Shown in pieces: positions 8,197 through 16,128 of a stretch of 44,055 nt of DNA. A program made the translations under genes and the position numbers. The stretch is from Bacteroidota bacterium (GTDB lineage Bacteria; Bacteroidota; Rhodothermia; Balneolales; HLUCCA01). Under the pieces are notes generated by a model. That model saw only the letters and a program-made list of their open reading frames with translations. It ran no database searches and was not told where the DNA came from. The DNA is taken from NCBI GenBank assembly GCA_020832235.1, contig JAFIEZ010000001.1:1-44055 (forward strand). Direction: 5' to 3'. The stretch's first letter is position 1, and every line of letters begins with the position of its first letter.

Positions 8197-8391
8197 GCGC
8201 TGAGCAGGTAATGCACCATGCGCAGCGTCTGTTTCCGGAGATAGGATTCACTAACCGTGTAACCGCAGCTTTTCACAGCTTCGACTACACTATATAGAGT
8301 ATTTCGAGGGGCATTTGTGACAAAGAAATTTTGACAAGTGTGTTTAGCAGGAGCTAAATCGCCTTTTGGAGCCAAATTACTGTGATTTTTT
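8194..8391. repeat. Inter-cassette direct repeat, partial copy 3
   Basis: This matches 2530-2727 at a constant offset of 5664 and lacks the C tract, the ATG and the terminator part. The open frame 8082-8375 runs across the junction and is not considered a gene. The 279 bases between 8134 and 8412 otherwise hold nothing I can identify. Confidence 0.8.
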
Positions 8392-8412
8392 TATAGTGGT
8401 TTTAATCAAACC

Positions 8413-8853
8413 CTATCCCGGATACCCGCCAAAAATGTACCCTTTAAGGTCCTCGATTTCCAGATTTTTCTGTTCGATGGTGGCCTTAACCAGGTCGCCG
8501 ATGGAGACAACTCCCACCAGTTTCTGACTGTCATCCAGTACGGGAAGGTGCCGGATTTTCTTTTGCGTCATGATGTTGAGGCAGTAGTCGACACTGTGCT
8601 GAGGGCCTACGCAAATCACGCTATCGGTCATAATTTCACTCACCTTGGTTTCGCGTGAAGCTCGACCCTTTAAGATAATCTTATTCCGATAGTCTCGTTC
8701 TGAGAGTATTCCACATAATCGGTCTCCATCCAGCACTACTAGCGCTCCTATATTATGCTCCGCCATTTTCTCGATAGCTTCATACACCGTATTGGCGGGT
8801 GTTACATGGTAAATGACAGTACCTTTTCCACTGAGTATATCCTGAATTGTCAT
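8413..8853 (-). CDS. Stand-alone two-CBS-domain protein
   Basis: The product is 146 aa and consists almost entirely of two CBS motifs (about residues 10-65 and 75-130). Recognisable features are NIGALVVLDGDRLCGILSERD in the first and KIRHLPVLDDSQKLVGVVSI in the second. Such proteins bind adenine nucleotides and act as energy or ligand sensors, usually cytoplasmic; the partner here is unknown. It is a single gene on the same strand as the cassettes, with no clear terminator between them, so some read-through into cassette 3 is possible. Confidence 0.9.
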   Translation of the reverse strand: MTIQDILSGKGTVIYHVTPANTVYEAIEKMAEHNIGALVVLDGDRLCGILSERDYRNKIILKGRASRETKVSEIMTDSVICVGPQHSVDYCLNIMTQKKIRHLPVLDDSQKLVGVVSIGDLVKATIEQKNLEIEDLKGYIFGGYPG

Positions 8854-9142
8854 GGTGTTCCTTTATTTTGAATCTATTGACGTATGATGGCATTCTTTTT
8901 TGGGTGCAGTTGCGTACCCATAACTGGAGTCAGAGCAACTTTCAACCGGATACAAGGGTAAAAACCGTTGCATGCAGCGGGTACGTTCAGCCGAATCCGT
9001 TTTAAGGGATCCGTACTGGAGAGGTGTACCCTATGTAACTCTCATTATAATCAGAAATTTAAAACTGTCAACCCATTGATGAATCAAGCTCCAGAAATAT
9101 TCAGTTTGAGTGTCGTCATGGTCTCCATAACCAACCCCATCC
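8854..9142. other. Intergenic region without recognisable gene
   Basis: About 290 bases lie upstream of the CBS gene. They contain no convincing coding frame, tRNA or strong hairpin. The CBS promoter must lie here, but no clear boxes are visible. Confidence 0.5.
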
Positions 9143-9275
9143 AAACTCTGCATCGTTTGAAAAAGGTTAAGAAGACAACTTCACTCAAACCCTGCACCGT
9201 TTGTCGAAAGGTGAAGAAGACAAACTCACCCAAACCCTGCACCGTTTGAAACAGGTGAAGAAAACAACCTCAAGG
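9143..9275. repeat. Three tandem 44-45 base direct repeats
   Basis: Units begin at 9143, 9187 and 9232 with AAAC(C/T)CTGCA(C/T)CGTTTG, followed by an AAGGT(G/T)AAGAAGACAA-type segment. They lie just past the stop of the outer-membrane protein gene at 9277. Each unit includes CAAAC/GTTTG arms able to form a small hairpin. There are no unique spacers, so this is not a CRISPR array. Confidence 0.8.
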
Positions 9276-9276
9276 C

Positions 9277-10479
9277 TCAAAAGCTCCACGTAACCGAAGC
9301 CGTCATCACCCGGCCCGAGTTTGAGAATATCGAGTCGCCACTGCCCGCAAACCACTGTCCGAGCACCTGAACATCTAGATTTTGTGCGGCCGACCATGTG
9401 AGGGCCGGACTCACAAACACCCCCTGCTCATCGGGGTACCAGATGGCCGCCATGGACCCATCCACTAACGGATGAAGCGCGTAGCGCACCTGGGATGTGA
9501 GCTGATAGCGGGTTAATGACGGATTATCCGGCGCGAGGTTGGCTCCGAAAAGCATGAAATCGTCCATGCCGCCCCGATGATTGTACAACGCCTCCATCAC
9601 ACCAAACATCCCGCTCTGAAACATGTAATCCACCGAAACCGCAGCAATATACGTGGATGAAACCCCCTCCAGCCCGCTGTAATAACTGAGCTCACCCTTG
9701 ATTCCGGCCCCTCGGAAATCACCCGCAAACCCGGTCCCTGCCACGAAACGCTTCCGATAATACCCTCCAATCAGCTGAATGTCATATCCACGGGCATCAA
9801 ATGCATACAAGAATGCCGCTACGCTCTGTTCCAGGTCGCTTGCCGGGCTCACAGCCACCTCCATGCGGGAATTAAACCCTAAAAAGCGCTGTACCCGCAC
9901 CGCATCGCTGCCCGGTCGCTCGGGATAATCAAAATCGTAGAAGGAGTACAAATTAAACAGGTCGTTCGGATTGCTGATGAGGTTCACACCCCAGTTCACG
10001 CGCTGTCGGCCTACGCGGATGTTCCATTCGCCACGGTCCCACTCGGCATAAAAGCGATCGGGAATGTGATGCAAAAACCAGGAATCGCGCTGCGCAACCA
10101 TCCACGATGCGTTCACCAGTCCGGCATCGGTGTCGATCAACCCGGCATAACCCGGAACATCCCGCACCAGATCGCCGGCAAACAGACGGGTTCGCATCTG
10201 CCAGTGCATGCTGAATCCGCTGTCGGACAAATACGCCAGATTCAGGCGTTGCTGGAGGCGGTACTCCCACCAGATTTCATCGGAGGCCGCGCCCGGCATT
10301 TCGGCGGCGATGCGCACGGGACTGCCCTGAACGTAGCCGCTAAACCGGATATTATCGGAAAGCTGTGCGACGGATGGGGTGGCGGATGCGAACAGGAACA
10401 CAAGCATAAACAGGAGCAGCGACAGCATCAACGCCGGCATCCGTACGAAGTGACCGGTTATCGTTGTTTTACGTGCCAT
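9277..10479 (-). CDS. Outer-membrane beta-barrel protein of the Lol-like operon
   Basis: The product is about 400 aa with a signal peptide (hydrophobic MLSLLLFMLVFLFASATPSVAQ) and many alternating beta strands ending in the aromatic TASVTWSF typical of outer-membrane barrels. A sequence AWDRGEWNIRVGRQRVNWG-like region resembles DUF1302-type and lipid-export-associated barrels. ATG 10479 is preferred to ATG 10503: AAGGAAG sits nine bases upstream and the overlap with the ATPase gene is only 11 bases. As the last gene of the regulator/LolA-like/permease/ATPase operon, it probably works with that ABC system at the outer membrane. Substrate unknown. Confidence 0.75.
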   Translation of the reverse strand: MARKTTITGHFVRMPALMLSLLLFMLVFLFASATPSVAQLSDNIRFSGYVQGSPVRIAAEMPGAASDEIWWEYRLQQRLNLAYLSDSGFSMHWQMRTRLFAGDLVRDVPGYAGLIDTDAGLVNASWMVAQRDSWFLHHIPDRFYAEWDRGEWNIRVGRQRVNWGVNLISNPNDLFNLYSFYDFDYPERPGSDAVRVQRFLGFNSRMEVAVSPASDLEQSVAAFLYAFDARGYDIQLIGGYYRKRFVAGTGFAGDFRGAGIKGELSYYSGLEGVSSTYIAAVSVDYMFQSGMFGVMEALYNHRGGMDDFMLFGANLAPDNPSLTRYQLTSQVRYALHPLVDGSMAAIWYPDEQGVFVSPALTWSAAQNLDVQVLGQWFAGSGDSIFSNSGRVMTASVTWSF

Positions 10480-11173
10480 GTTGCTCGACTTCCTTGGTTT
10501 CATCCTCGCTCACAGCCCCATCCACCATGGTAATCACCCGTCGGGCCCGCTCAATCACACGCGCATCATGGGTGGAAAACACGAAGGTTATACCCTGCTC
10601 GCGATTCATTTTTTCCATGATATCGAGCAGGTTCATTGCCGAGGCCGAATCCAGGTTGGCGGTGGGTTCATCGGCCAGTATAAAGCTGGGCTCCGAGGCC
10701 AGGGCCCGGGCCACGGCAACGCGCTGCTGTTGTCCGCCCGAAAGCTGCGAAGGACGTGCATCCATCCGCTCGCCAAGTCCCACGCTGTGAAGGAGCTCCT
10801 CCGCCCGACGGTCGATGTCCTGCTTATCGCGCTTCTGCAGCAGCATGATGAACGATACATTTTCACGCGCCGTGAACACCGGAATCAGATTGTAGTGCTG
10901 AAACACGAATCCGATGTGCTTGAGACGGAACGCAATGCGCTCACTGTCTTTCATGTTCGAAATGTCCACCTCGTTGATGTAAACGTTGCCGGAGGTGGGA
11001 TAATCCAGTCCCCCGATCATGTTGAGCAGGGTGGTTTTGCCCGATCCCGAGGGACCTTGAATGGCGGTGAACTCGCCCCGATTGATTTCCAGATCAACGC
11101 CCCGGAGCGCATGTACCGGTACCGTATCGGGATTGTACACTTTGGTGAGGTTTTGGGTTTTAACAAGTGCCAT
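10469..11173 (-). CDS. ABC transporter ATPase, LolD/MacB type
   Basis: The product is 234 aa with Walker A GPSGSGKTT (about 40-48), Q-loop FVFQHYNL, signature LSGGQQQRV (about 144-152), Walker B ILADEPTANLD and the H-loop in FSTHD. Sequence and length fit the MacB/LolD/FtsE branch, whose members power FtsX-type permeases that extract lipoproteins, lipids or peptides from the inner membrane rather than pump across it. It lies between two permease genes and an outer-membrane barrel on the same strand. A 180-base gap precedes it. Confidence 0.95.
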   Translation of the reverse strand: MALVKTQNLTKVYNPDTVPVHALRGVDLEINRGEFTAIQGPSGSGKTTLLNMIGGLDYPTSGNVYINEVDISNMKDSERIAFRLKHIGFVFQHYNLIPVFTARENVSFIMLLQKRDKQDIDRRAEELLHSVGLGERMDARPSQLSGGQQQRVAVARALASEPSFILADEPTANLDSASAMNLLDIMEKMNREQGITFVFSTHDARVIERARRVITMVDGAVSEDETKEVEQHGT

Positions 11174-11353
11174 GGTTTTTCAATGATTTGCTAGCAGAGC
11201 AAGTCCGTCAGGAGGCGCTCTTGATTTTAGGATTAAGGTGTTTGGGATGACTCCATCCGGCTATTTCATCATAAAAGGACGTCACGCGATGCAAGTCTGC
11301 ACCATCTGAATAGAATGACATCACGCGATGCCATGCGTTGTTTTCGATATACA
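11174..11353. other. Gap inside the Lol-like operon with a short direct repeat
   Basis: This gap lies between permease and ATPase genes. GACGTCACGCGATGC and GACATCACGCGATGC occur about 40 bases apart (roughly 11278-11333). No gene or clear terminator is seen. Confidence 0.4.
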
Positions 11354-12565
11354 TCAGGTCACCTCCATCGGATTCACGCGAACCCCTTTGAAAGCGGGAT
11401 AGGCGGAGGCGAGCATGGTAATCACAACCACTACAGCCATGATTACCCCGAAATCCGACGCCGTTACCACCGGATAAATATGATAGTCCCACCCGAGCTG
11501 GGCCGCACCGTCGGCAAACACTTCGAGGTTCATCCCCCGTTCGCTATAATATCGGAGGGTAAGCAGGGCCAGCGCCACTCCGGTTGCCACACCCGTTAGC
11601 GTGAGCAGGGCCGACTCCAGCATCAGCATGCCGAACACCCGTATCCGATTCATCCCGATCGACAGTAACATCCCGATTTCGCGCATCCGCTCGAACAGGG
11701 CCATGAGCATGGTGTTCAGAATACCGAACGCCAGAGCAATCATGATGATGGCGGTGATTAACACCATGGTCACCCCTCCCAGCTCAACAATCATGGTGAG
11801 TTCGGGCGAGATTTCGCGCCAAGTGCGTACTTTGGCCTCTGGGAAGGAGCCGGACAAGGATGCGGCCACGGCGGCCGCATCTCCCTCCTCATGCAGCAGT
11901 ACCGCGATTTCGTGGTAAATAGGACCAACGCCCATGAGTCGAATCAAATCGTCGGCGCGCACAAACACATGGGCTTCATCGTAGTTTACCGAGGCCGATC
12001 GAAACAGACCGGCTACGTTGAAAAGTCCCGATACCAGCTCGTTTCGGGTGTTTTCGAAGGTCAGCACCACCCGGTCGCCCAGCTGAATATGATGATCTGC
12101 GGCCAGCTTCTCTCCAATCAGCACCGCATTACGCATGGCCGAATCCAGGTATTCTCCGTCAGTGAGATTCTCGTGAAAGGTGGTCGTTTCCCGCTCGCGA
12201 TCGGGCTGCACACCCCGGATGCGCACGCCCGAGGTCTTCACCGGCGACTGAATCATGCCATCGGTTATGGTGCGGGATGCAAATGCGGCCACGCGAGGAT
12301 CAGCGGCGAGGGTTTCGCTGATGGAATCGTGGTCGGAAAGGTATAGGCGTGCAAAGCCTTCCGACAAAAACTCGGGATTATGCACCTGAACGTGGGTGAT
12401 TTCGCTCTCGATGAGGTAGCTTACCCGTTGCTGCATCATGCCGTTGATGATGCCGACGGTAACCACGCCGGCCCAGAGTCCGACCGTGATGGCAGCCAGC
12501 AATACGCCGCTGCGGGCGGGCTTCCTCCAGATGTTTCTCCACGATAGAATAAAGAGGGTTTTCAT
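11354..12565 (-). CDS. FtsX-type ABC permease, LolC/LolE-like (second)
   Basis: The product is 403 aa. It has one N-terminal membrane helix (about 18-40), a long periplasmic domain (about 45-265) and three C-terminal helices (about 270-395, including MVLITAIIMIALAFGILNTMLMALFERMREIG), the MacB-PCD plus FtsX arrangement. The ERMREIGMLLSIG coupling segment is typical of the family. Its ATG overlaps the stop of the preceding permease gene by four bases (12562-12565), so the two are translationally coupled and probably form a heterodimer with the ATPase at 10469-11173. Confidence 0.92.
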   Translation of the reverse strand: MKTLFILSWRNIWRKPARSGVLLAAITVGLWAGVVTVGIINGMMQQRVSYLIESEITHVQVHNPEFLSEGFARLYLSDHDSISETLAADPRVAAFASRTITDGMIQSPVKTSGVRIRGVQPDRERETTTFHENLTDGEYLDSAMRNAVLIGEKLAADHHIQLGDRVVLTFENTRNELVSGLFNVAGLFRSASVNYDEAHVFVRADDLIRLMGVGPIYHEIAVLLHEEGDAAAVAASLSGSFPEAKVRTWREISPELTMIVELGGVTMVLITAIIMIALAFGILNTMLMALFERMREIGMLLSIGMNRIRVFGMLMLESALLTLTGVATGVALALLTLRYYSERGMNLEVFADGAAQLGWDYHIYPVVTASDFGVIMAVVVVITMLASAYPAFKGVRVNPMEVT

Positions 12566-13779
12566 GATCGTGCGGCCTCCAATACGTTTAAACGGTGGAT
12601 TTTAATCAGCGGAAACAGGAACACCACAACGGCAATCAGGAACACGAAAAGGGCTTGGGTGTAGAACATATCGGGCGCGAACGACATGGGAATAACCGGG
12701 TCAAAACCCATATCCAGCACCGTTTCTGCGGCGTTTCCGGTCAGGTGAATCGGATCAATCAGCTTGAGGATGGTCCACGAAAGAGCCATTCCGCTGAGGG
12801 CACCGATGATGCTGATGAAAAGGGTCTCCAGCAGAATCACCATCGACAAGCTGCCGCGTTTCATTCCCACCGAAAGCAGCACGCCAAACTCGCGAAGGCG
12901 CTCCATGGTCATGGTGAGTACGGTGCCCCAGAAGCCAAATCCGATCACAATATATAAGATGACCGCCAGCAGGCGGGGCATGGCCATATCCATTTCCATC
13001 AGATCCAGGATTTCGGGCAGCAATTCGGGCCAGGTGTACACGACCAGCTCGGTGCCGTCCAGTTCGCTGCGCAGGGATGCTGCCACGGCATCGGTCTGGC
13101 GCGCCAGCGACGGATTGATGAGCAGGGCGGTGATTTGGTCTTCGGCGGAGAGCAGAAACTGGGCCGCATCCAGCGGCATGAATACCGCGGTGTTGTTCAT
13201 CTCCATCACCGGATGGTCGATGGTGCCCGTTATGAGAAAGAGTCCGCTGGCCGACATCCCGAAACGGCCTTGGCCAATCAGCGCGAGGGTGTCGCCGACG
13301 GATAACTGCAGGCGTTGGGCAAGTCCCTCGGCTACAACAACCTCATCCGCGCCGGACTCGAAAAAGCGACCCTCCTGCAGGTACTGTTCGATCTGATTAA
13401 ATTGACGCTCTTTTTCCAGGTCCATGCCGAAAACCATGGCGCCACGGGTGGAACTTTCGTTCGCCGCCAGCATGAAGGTTTGTATGCGCGGGGCGAGGTG
13501 CAAAATGCGGGAGTCGGCGGCCATTACGCGGTCGCGCAGGTCGGCATCGTAGTAAAAGGCATTGTCGAGGGAGGCTTCGTCGTGGTAGCGGTAGTCTTGA
13601 ATCTGGACATAGCCCGTACCGAAGCTTACCATGCGGTCGATCATCACCTCGTAGGTGCCGCGGTTCATGGATTGCAGTACGATGGCGGCAACGACGGCAA
13701 ATACAATGGCTCCGGCGGTGATGAGGGTGCGGCGCCGGTTACGCCAGAGGTTTCTCCAGGCGAGTTTGAGGTACATCAT
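12562..13779 (-). CDS. FtsX-type ABC permease, LolC/LolE-like (first)
   Basis: The product is 405 aa with the same layout as its downstream partner: an N-terminal helix (about 18-40) after the WRNLWRNRRRT segment, a periplasmic domain, and three C-terminal helices. The coupling segment reads ERLREFGVLLSVGM. The two permeases are paralogues but clearly diverged. It follows the LolA-like gene by 118 bases that contain a hairpin and short tandem repeats. It probably moves a lipid or lipoprotein from the inner membrane to the periplasmic carrier encoded upstream. Confidence 0.92.
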   Translation of the reverse strand: MMYLKLAWRNLWRNRRRTLITAGAIVFAVVAAIVLQSMNRGTYEVMIDRMVSFGTGYVQIQDYRYHDEASLDNAFYYDADLRDRVMAADSRILHLAPRIQTFMLAANESSTRGAMVFGMDLEKERQFNQIEQYLQEGRFFESGADEVVVAEGLAQRLQLSVGDTLALIGQGRFGMSASGLFLITGTIDHPVMEMNNTAVFMPLDAAQFLLSAEDQITALLINPSLARQTDAVAASLRSELDGTELVVYTWPELLPEILDLMEMDMAMPRLLAVILYIVIGFGFWGTVLTMTMERLREFGVLLSVGMKRGSLSMVILLETLFISIIGALSGMALSWTILKLIDPIHLTGNAAETVLDMGFDPVIPMSFAPDMFYTQALFVFLIAVVVFLFPLIKIHRLNVLEAARS

Positions 13780-13835
13780 AGCGATGCGGATTAAACGTTA
13801 ACAGGTGCTGAGGGATGCCTTCTGGTCGGCATCCT

Positions 13836-13900
13836 GCTTTTAAGGGTACTTTTAGGGGTGCTTTACGGGTGCTTTTAAGGGTGCTTTAGGGGTGCTTTTA
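13836..13900. repeat. Short tandem repeats GGGTGCTTTTA
   Basis: About five degenerate copies of GGG(G)TGCTTTTA follow each other with a 13-15 base period, running into the stop codon of the LolA-like gene. A perfect 7-base stem (GGATGCC/GGCATCC, 13814-13835) lies just beside them. They could modulate the step in expression between this gene and the permeases. Confidence 0.6.
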
Positions 13901-14632
13901 AGGACGCATACGCTGCATGTTGGCACGCGAGAAAAAAGAGGCGTCGAGGTCAACGTCAAAGTCGATGGTATGTTGGGTGAGGATGGTGCGTTCGTTCGAC
14001 TTCCCGGCGGGTGTTACGGTGATGCGGGTCGGAACCCGTCGGTTGCCGAAGGACTTGATGTCGTCCATCTCCATGGTGGTGACCAGGTTGTCGCGCTGGT
14101 CGTAATTTTCGATGCGCAGCTGAATATAGTCTTCCGCGGCGATCCACATCAGCACTTTGCCCCATACGACAGGGGTGTCGGGCTTGGGGATGAGTTCTAC
14201 CACGTAGGCTTGCTGACCGTTGTAGGTTTCGGTGCGCAGCAGACGGTGTTCGAAATCCCTCACCGGGTCGGACTCGCGTACGAGGTCGTCGTTGGTGAAG
14301 TCGGATCCCATCCAGGATTGTGCCATCATCGACGAGGGTAATCGCGTGGTGCGGTCCACCCGGGGATCGTAATTCCAGATGTCGTTGCCGCGCATAAGGA
14401 AGGCCGTACCCTGGTCTCGAGCGGGAGCGGTGACGATGATGAGGGAGTGGTCGGTACCCATGTGCCAGGAGCGCATGGAAACTTCGCGGTTGTAGCGGGG
14501 ACGTTCAATGGCCATGGTCATTTCCGCGTATTGTCGCTCGCCGCGCATGGCTTCTTCCATGTTGCGGATGATTTCGGTGGGGTTGGGAGATACCATCAAT
14601 GCCGATAAAAGAAGGATGTATGCATAGTTCAT
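13898..14632 (-). CDS. Outer membrane lipoprotein-sorting protein (LolA-like, PF17131 type)
   Basis: The product is 244 aa with a short signal peptide (LLLSALMVSPNP). The motifs DQGTAFLMRGNDIWNYDP, SSMMAQSWMGSDFTNDDLV and GKVLMWI are characteristic of the outer-membrane-lipoprotein-sorting family with a LolA/LolB-like half barrel that holds an acyl chain in the periplasm. The family is regularly found with FtsX-type permeases and a LolD-like ATPase, as here, so it is likely the periplasmic carrier of this export system. It starts 21 bases after the stop of the regulator gene, indicating one operon. Confidence 0.9.
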   Translation of the reverse strand: MNYAYILLLSALMVSPNPTEIIRNMEEAMRGERQYAEMTMAIERPRYNREVSMRSWHMGTDHSLIIVTAPARDQGTAFLMRGNDIWNYDPRVDRTTRLPSSMMAQSWMGSDFTNDDLVRESDPVRDFEHRLLRTETYNGQQAYVVELIPKPDTPVVWGKVLMWIAAEDYIQLRIENYDQRDNLVTTMEMDDIKSFGNRRVPTRITVTPAGKSNERTILTQHTIDFDVDLDASFFSRANMQRMRP

Positions 14633-14653
14633 GGCTATCTGAGTTAGGTGTTT

Positions 14654-15130
14654 TTAGGGGTCGCGATCGTTGATATAGTTGTCTTTTTCCGTTTCCCATT
14701 TGTTCAGGACCTGCTCAACTTCGCTGCCAAACCATCGGTAAAAACTGGACATTTCGAGGGTCCAGTCAGAGACCCTGTCGTTTTGGGATTTCAGGTTGCG
14801 CCCTTTTTCGAGAACGGTGGCAAACTTGATAAAGAGTTGTACGCGTCCGCGAAGGATGGTCCCCACATCTACATTACTCACCCGGTAATAGGTCTTTCGG
14901 TCACCGGGGAGCAGTACAGGCTCGATGAAACCGATGGCTACCAGCTGCTTGGTGGTACCGCTGATGCTGCCCTTGCTGGCTTTAAGCCCTTCCTGCAGTT
15001 CATTAAACGATACGGCATCTTTGTCGCAAACAATCAGATACCCCATAATACGTCCTGCCATGCGGGTCATGCCAAACAGCTCAAATGCGAGCCCGGCTTC
15101 TTCAATGTAGGTTAGTTTTTCGCTATTCAT
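14654..15130 (-). CDS. GbsR/MarR-family transcriptional regulator
   Basis: The product is 158 aa. The winged-helix region is near residues 20-95: FELFGMTRMAGRIMGYL, then SFNELQEGLKASKGSISGTTKQL as the recognition helix, then a wing with GDRKTYYRV. This matches the GbsR type of MarR regulators. The C-terminal half is helical and probably dimerises. It is the first gene of the Lol-like operon, and a 7-base-arm palindrome sits 50 bases upstream of its start, so autoregulation is likely. The effector is unknown. Confidence 0.9.
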   Translation of the reverse strand: MNSEKLTYIEEAGLAFELFGMTRMAGRIMGYLIVCDKDAVSFNELQEGLKASKGSISGTTKQLVAIGFIEPVLLPGDRKTYYRVSNVDVGTILRGRVQLFIKFATVLEKGRNLKSQNDRVSDWTLEMSSFYRWFGSEVEQVLNKWETEKDNYINDRDP

Positions 15131-15179
15131 GAGCAGATTTTTTTATTGTTTCATGCAAAATAAGGAATATGTTCATAAT

Positions 15180-15197
15180 GTTCAATACATATTGAAC
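15180..15197. promoter_or_regulatory. Candidate operator for the GbsR-type regulator
   Basis: GTTCAATACATATTGAAC has 7-base inverted arms around ACAT, preceded by further half-site-like GTTCATAATG. It lies 50-67 bases upstream of the regulator start, in an AT-rich stretch where the operon promoter should be. The assignment is inferred from position and symmetry. Confidence 0.6.
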
Positions 15198-15363
15198 TAA
15201 ATGAATCAACATGTGCATTGGACTAGAGGTTTACTCTGCCATCTTATTTCTTACTCGACAGCAAAAGCAAAACCAAAATTTTACCAGTATTTTTATTTAC
15301 TGGCATTATTTTGTTTTCTGTAATTCGCCTATATTTCTATATAAATGAACTAATTTTGAACTG

Positions 15364-16128
15364 ATGTCAAATATCATCGAAAATAAACTCATCGAAGAAT
15401 TTATGGGGCGAGAGTCTTTTACAAGACGAGATTTATTTAATTTCTATCGACATTTTGAACCTGACCTTAATGAAGGAACATTTGGATGGAGGATATATAG
15501 CTTAAAAAACAAAAACATCATTAGGTCAATCAAAAGAGGAGTTTATGTTATTTCACATAAACCCAAATACCAGCCTGAACTATCTCAAGAACTCATTAAG
15601 CTCACAAAAAGCGTCTCGGAAAAATTTAAAGACGCCAAATACTGTATATGGGAAACAGGGTGGTTAAATGAATTCTCTCAACATCAGGCAAGTCGGAAAA
15701 CCGTTCTGTTTGAAGTTGAGAAAGAATTTACGGAGTCTTTATACTATGAATTGAAAGACTCATCAAGAAGAGAGCTTTTCCTTAATCCAGATGATAAAGA
15801 AATTGATTTCTACATCGCAGAGAGTGACTATCCGGTTATCATCAAAAAGTTGATTACTCGTTCACCAGTTACAAAGAGGACTGAGAAAAATAAACAAATC
15901 TATATTCCTCAACTTGAGAAAATACTGGTAGACGTATTCGCAGAGAGCAAGCTGTTTTATTATCTGCAAGGATCCGAAATGATACATATTTACGAGAATG
16001 CCATAAATAATTATGTTATTAACTTTACCAAGCTCTTCAGTTACGCAAAAAGGAGAGATATAGAACTGGAAATAAAACAGTTCATGACAACTCATATTCC
16101 CCACCTTGTAAATAATATTATCAAGTGA
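15364..16128 (+). CDS. AbiEi-like / DUF6577 antitoxin
   Basis: The product is 254 aa. The N-terminal 70 residues look like a winged helix (TRRDLFNFYRHF, then GTFGWRIYSLKNKNIIRSIKRGVYVIS), the DNA-binding part of AbiEi-type antitoxins. The rest is the family's effector-neutralising domain. The stop overlaps the start of the AbiEii-type toxin gene by four bases (GTGA), the usual coupling for this type IV toxin-antitoxin system. The gene is clearly richer in A+T than its neighbours and is inserted between two minus-strand operons, which fits horizontal acquisition. AbiEi family members repress their own promoter. Confidence 0.8.
   Translation: MSNIIENKLIEEFMGRESFTRRDLFNFYRHFEPDLNEGTFGWRIYSLKNKNIIRSIKRGVYVISHKPKYQPELSQELIKLTKSVSEKFKDAKYCIWETGWLNEFSQHQASRKTVLFEVEKEFTESLYYELKDSSRRELFLNPDDKEIDFYIAESDYPVIIKKLITRSPVTKRTEKNKQIYIPQLEKILVDVFAESKLFYYLQGSEMIHIYENAINNYVINFTKLFSYAKRRDIELEIKQFMTTHIPHLVNNIIK

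Noticed and set aside
8968-9249. Plus-strand open frame of 93 codons across the tandem repeats
   Set aside because: It has no family resemblance, its end is made of the noncoding-looking repeats, and no ribosome site is visible.
9143-9275. CRISPR-like spaced repeats
   Set aside because: The units are directly tandem with no unique spacers, and no cas genes are nearby.
12764-13396. Plus-strand open frame of 210 codons opposite the first permease
   Set aside because: It is a low-complexity Ser/Arg-rich product opposite a clear FtsX-type gene.
13814-13835. Perfect stem followed by TGCTTTT as a plus-strand terminator
   Set aside because: There is no plus-strand gene upstream for it to terminate.
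15308-15337. Bacteroidota-type promoter (TTTTG, then TATATTTC) before the AbiE pair
   Set aside because: The spacing is about 16 bases, shorter than the usual 19 or so for that promoter class, and AT-rich sequence gives many such matches.
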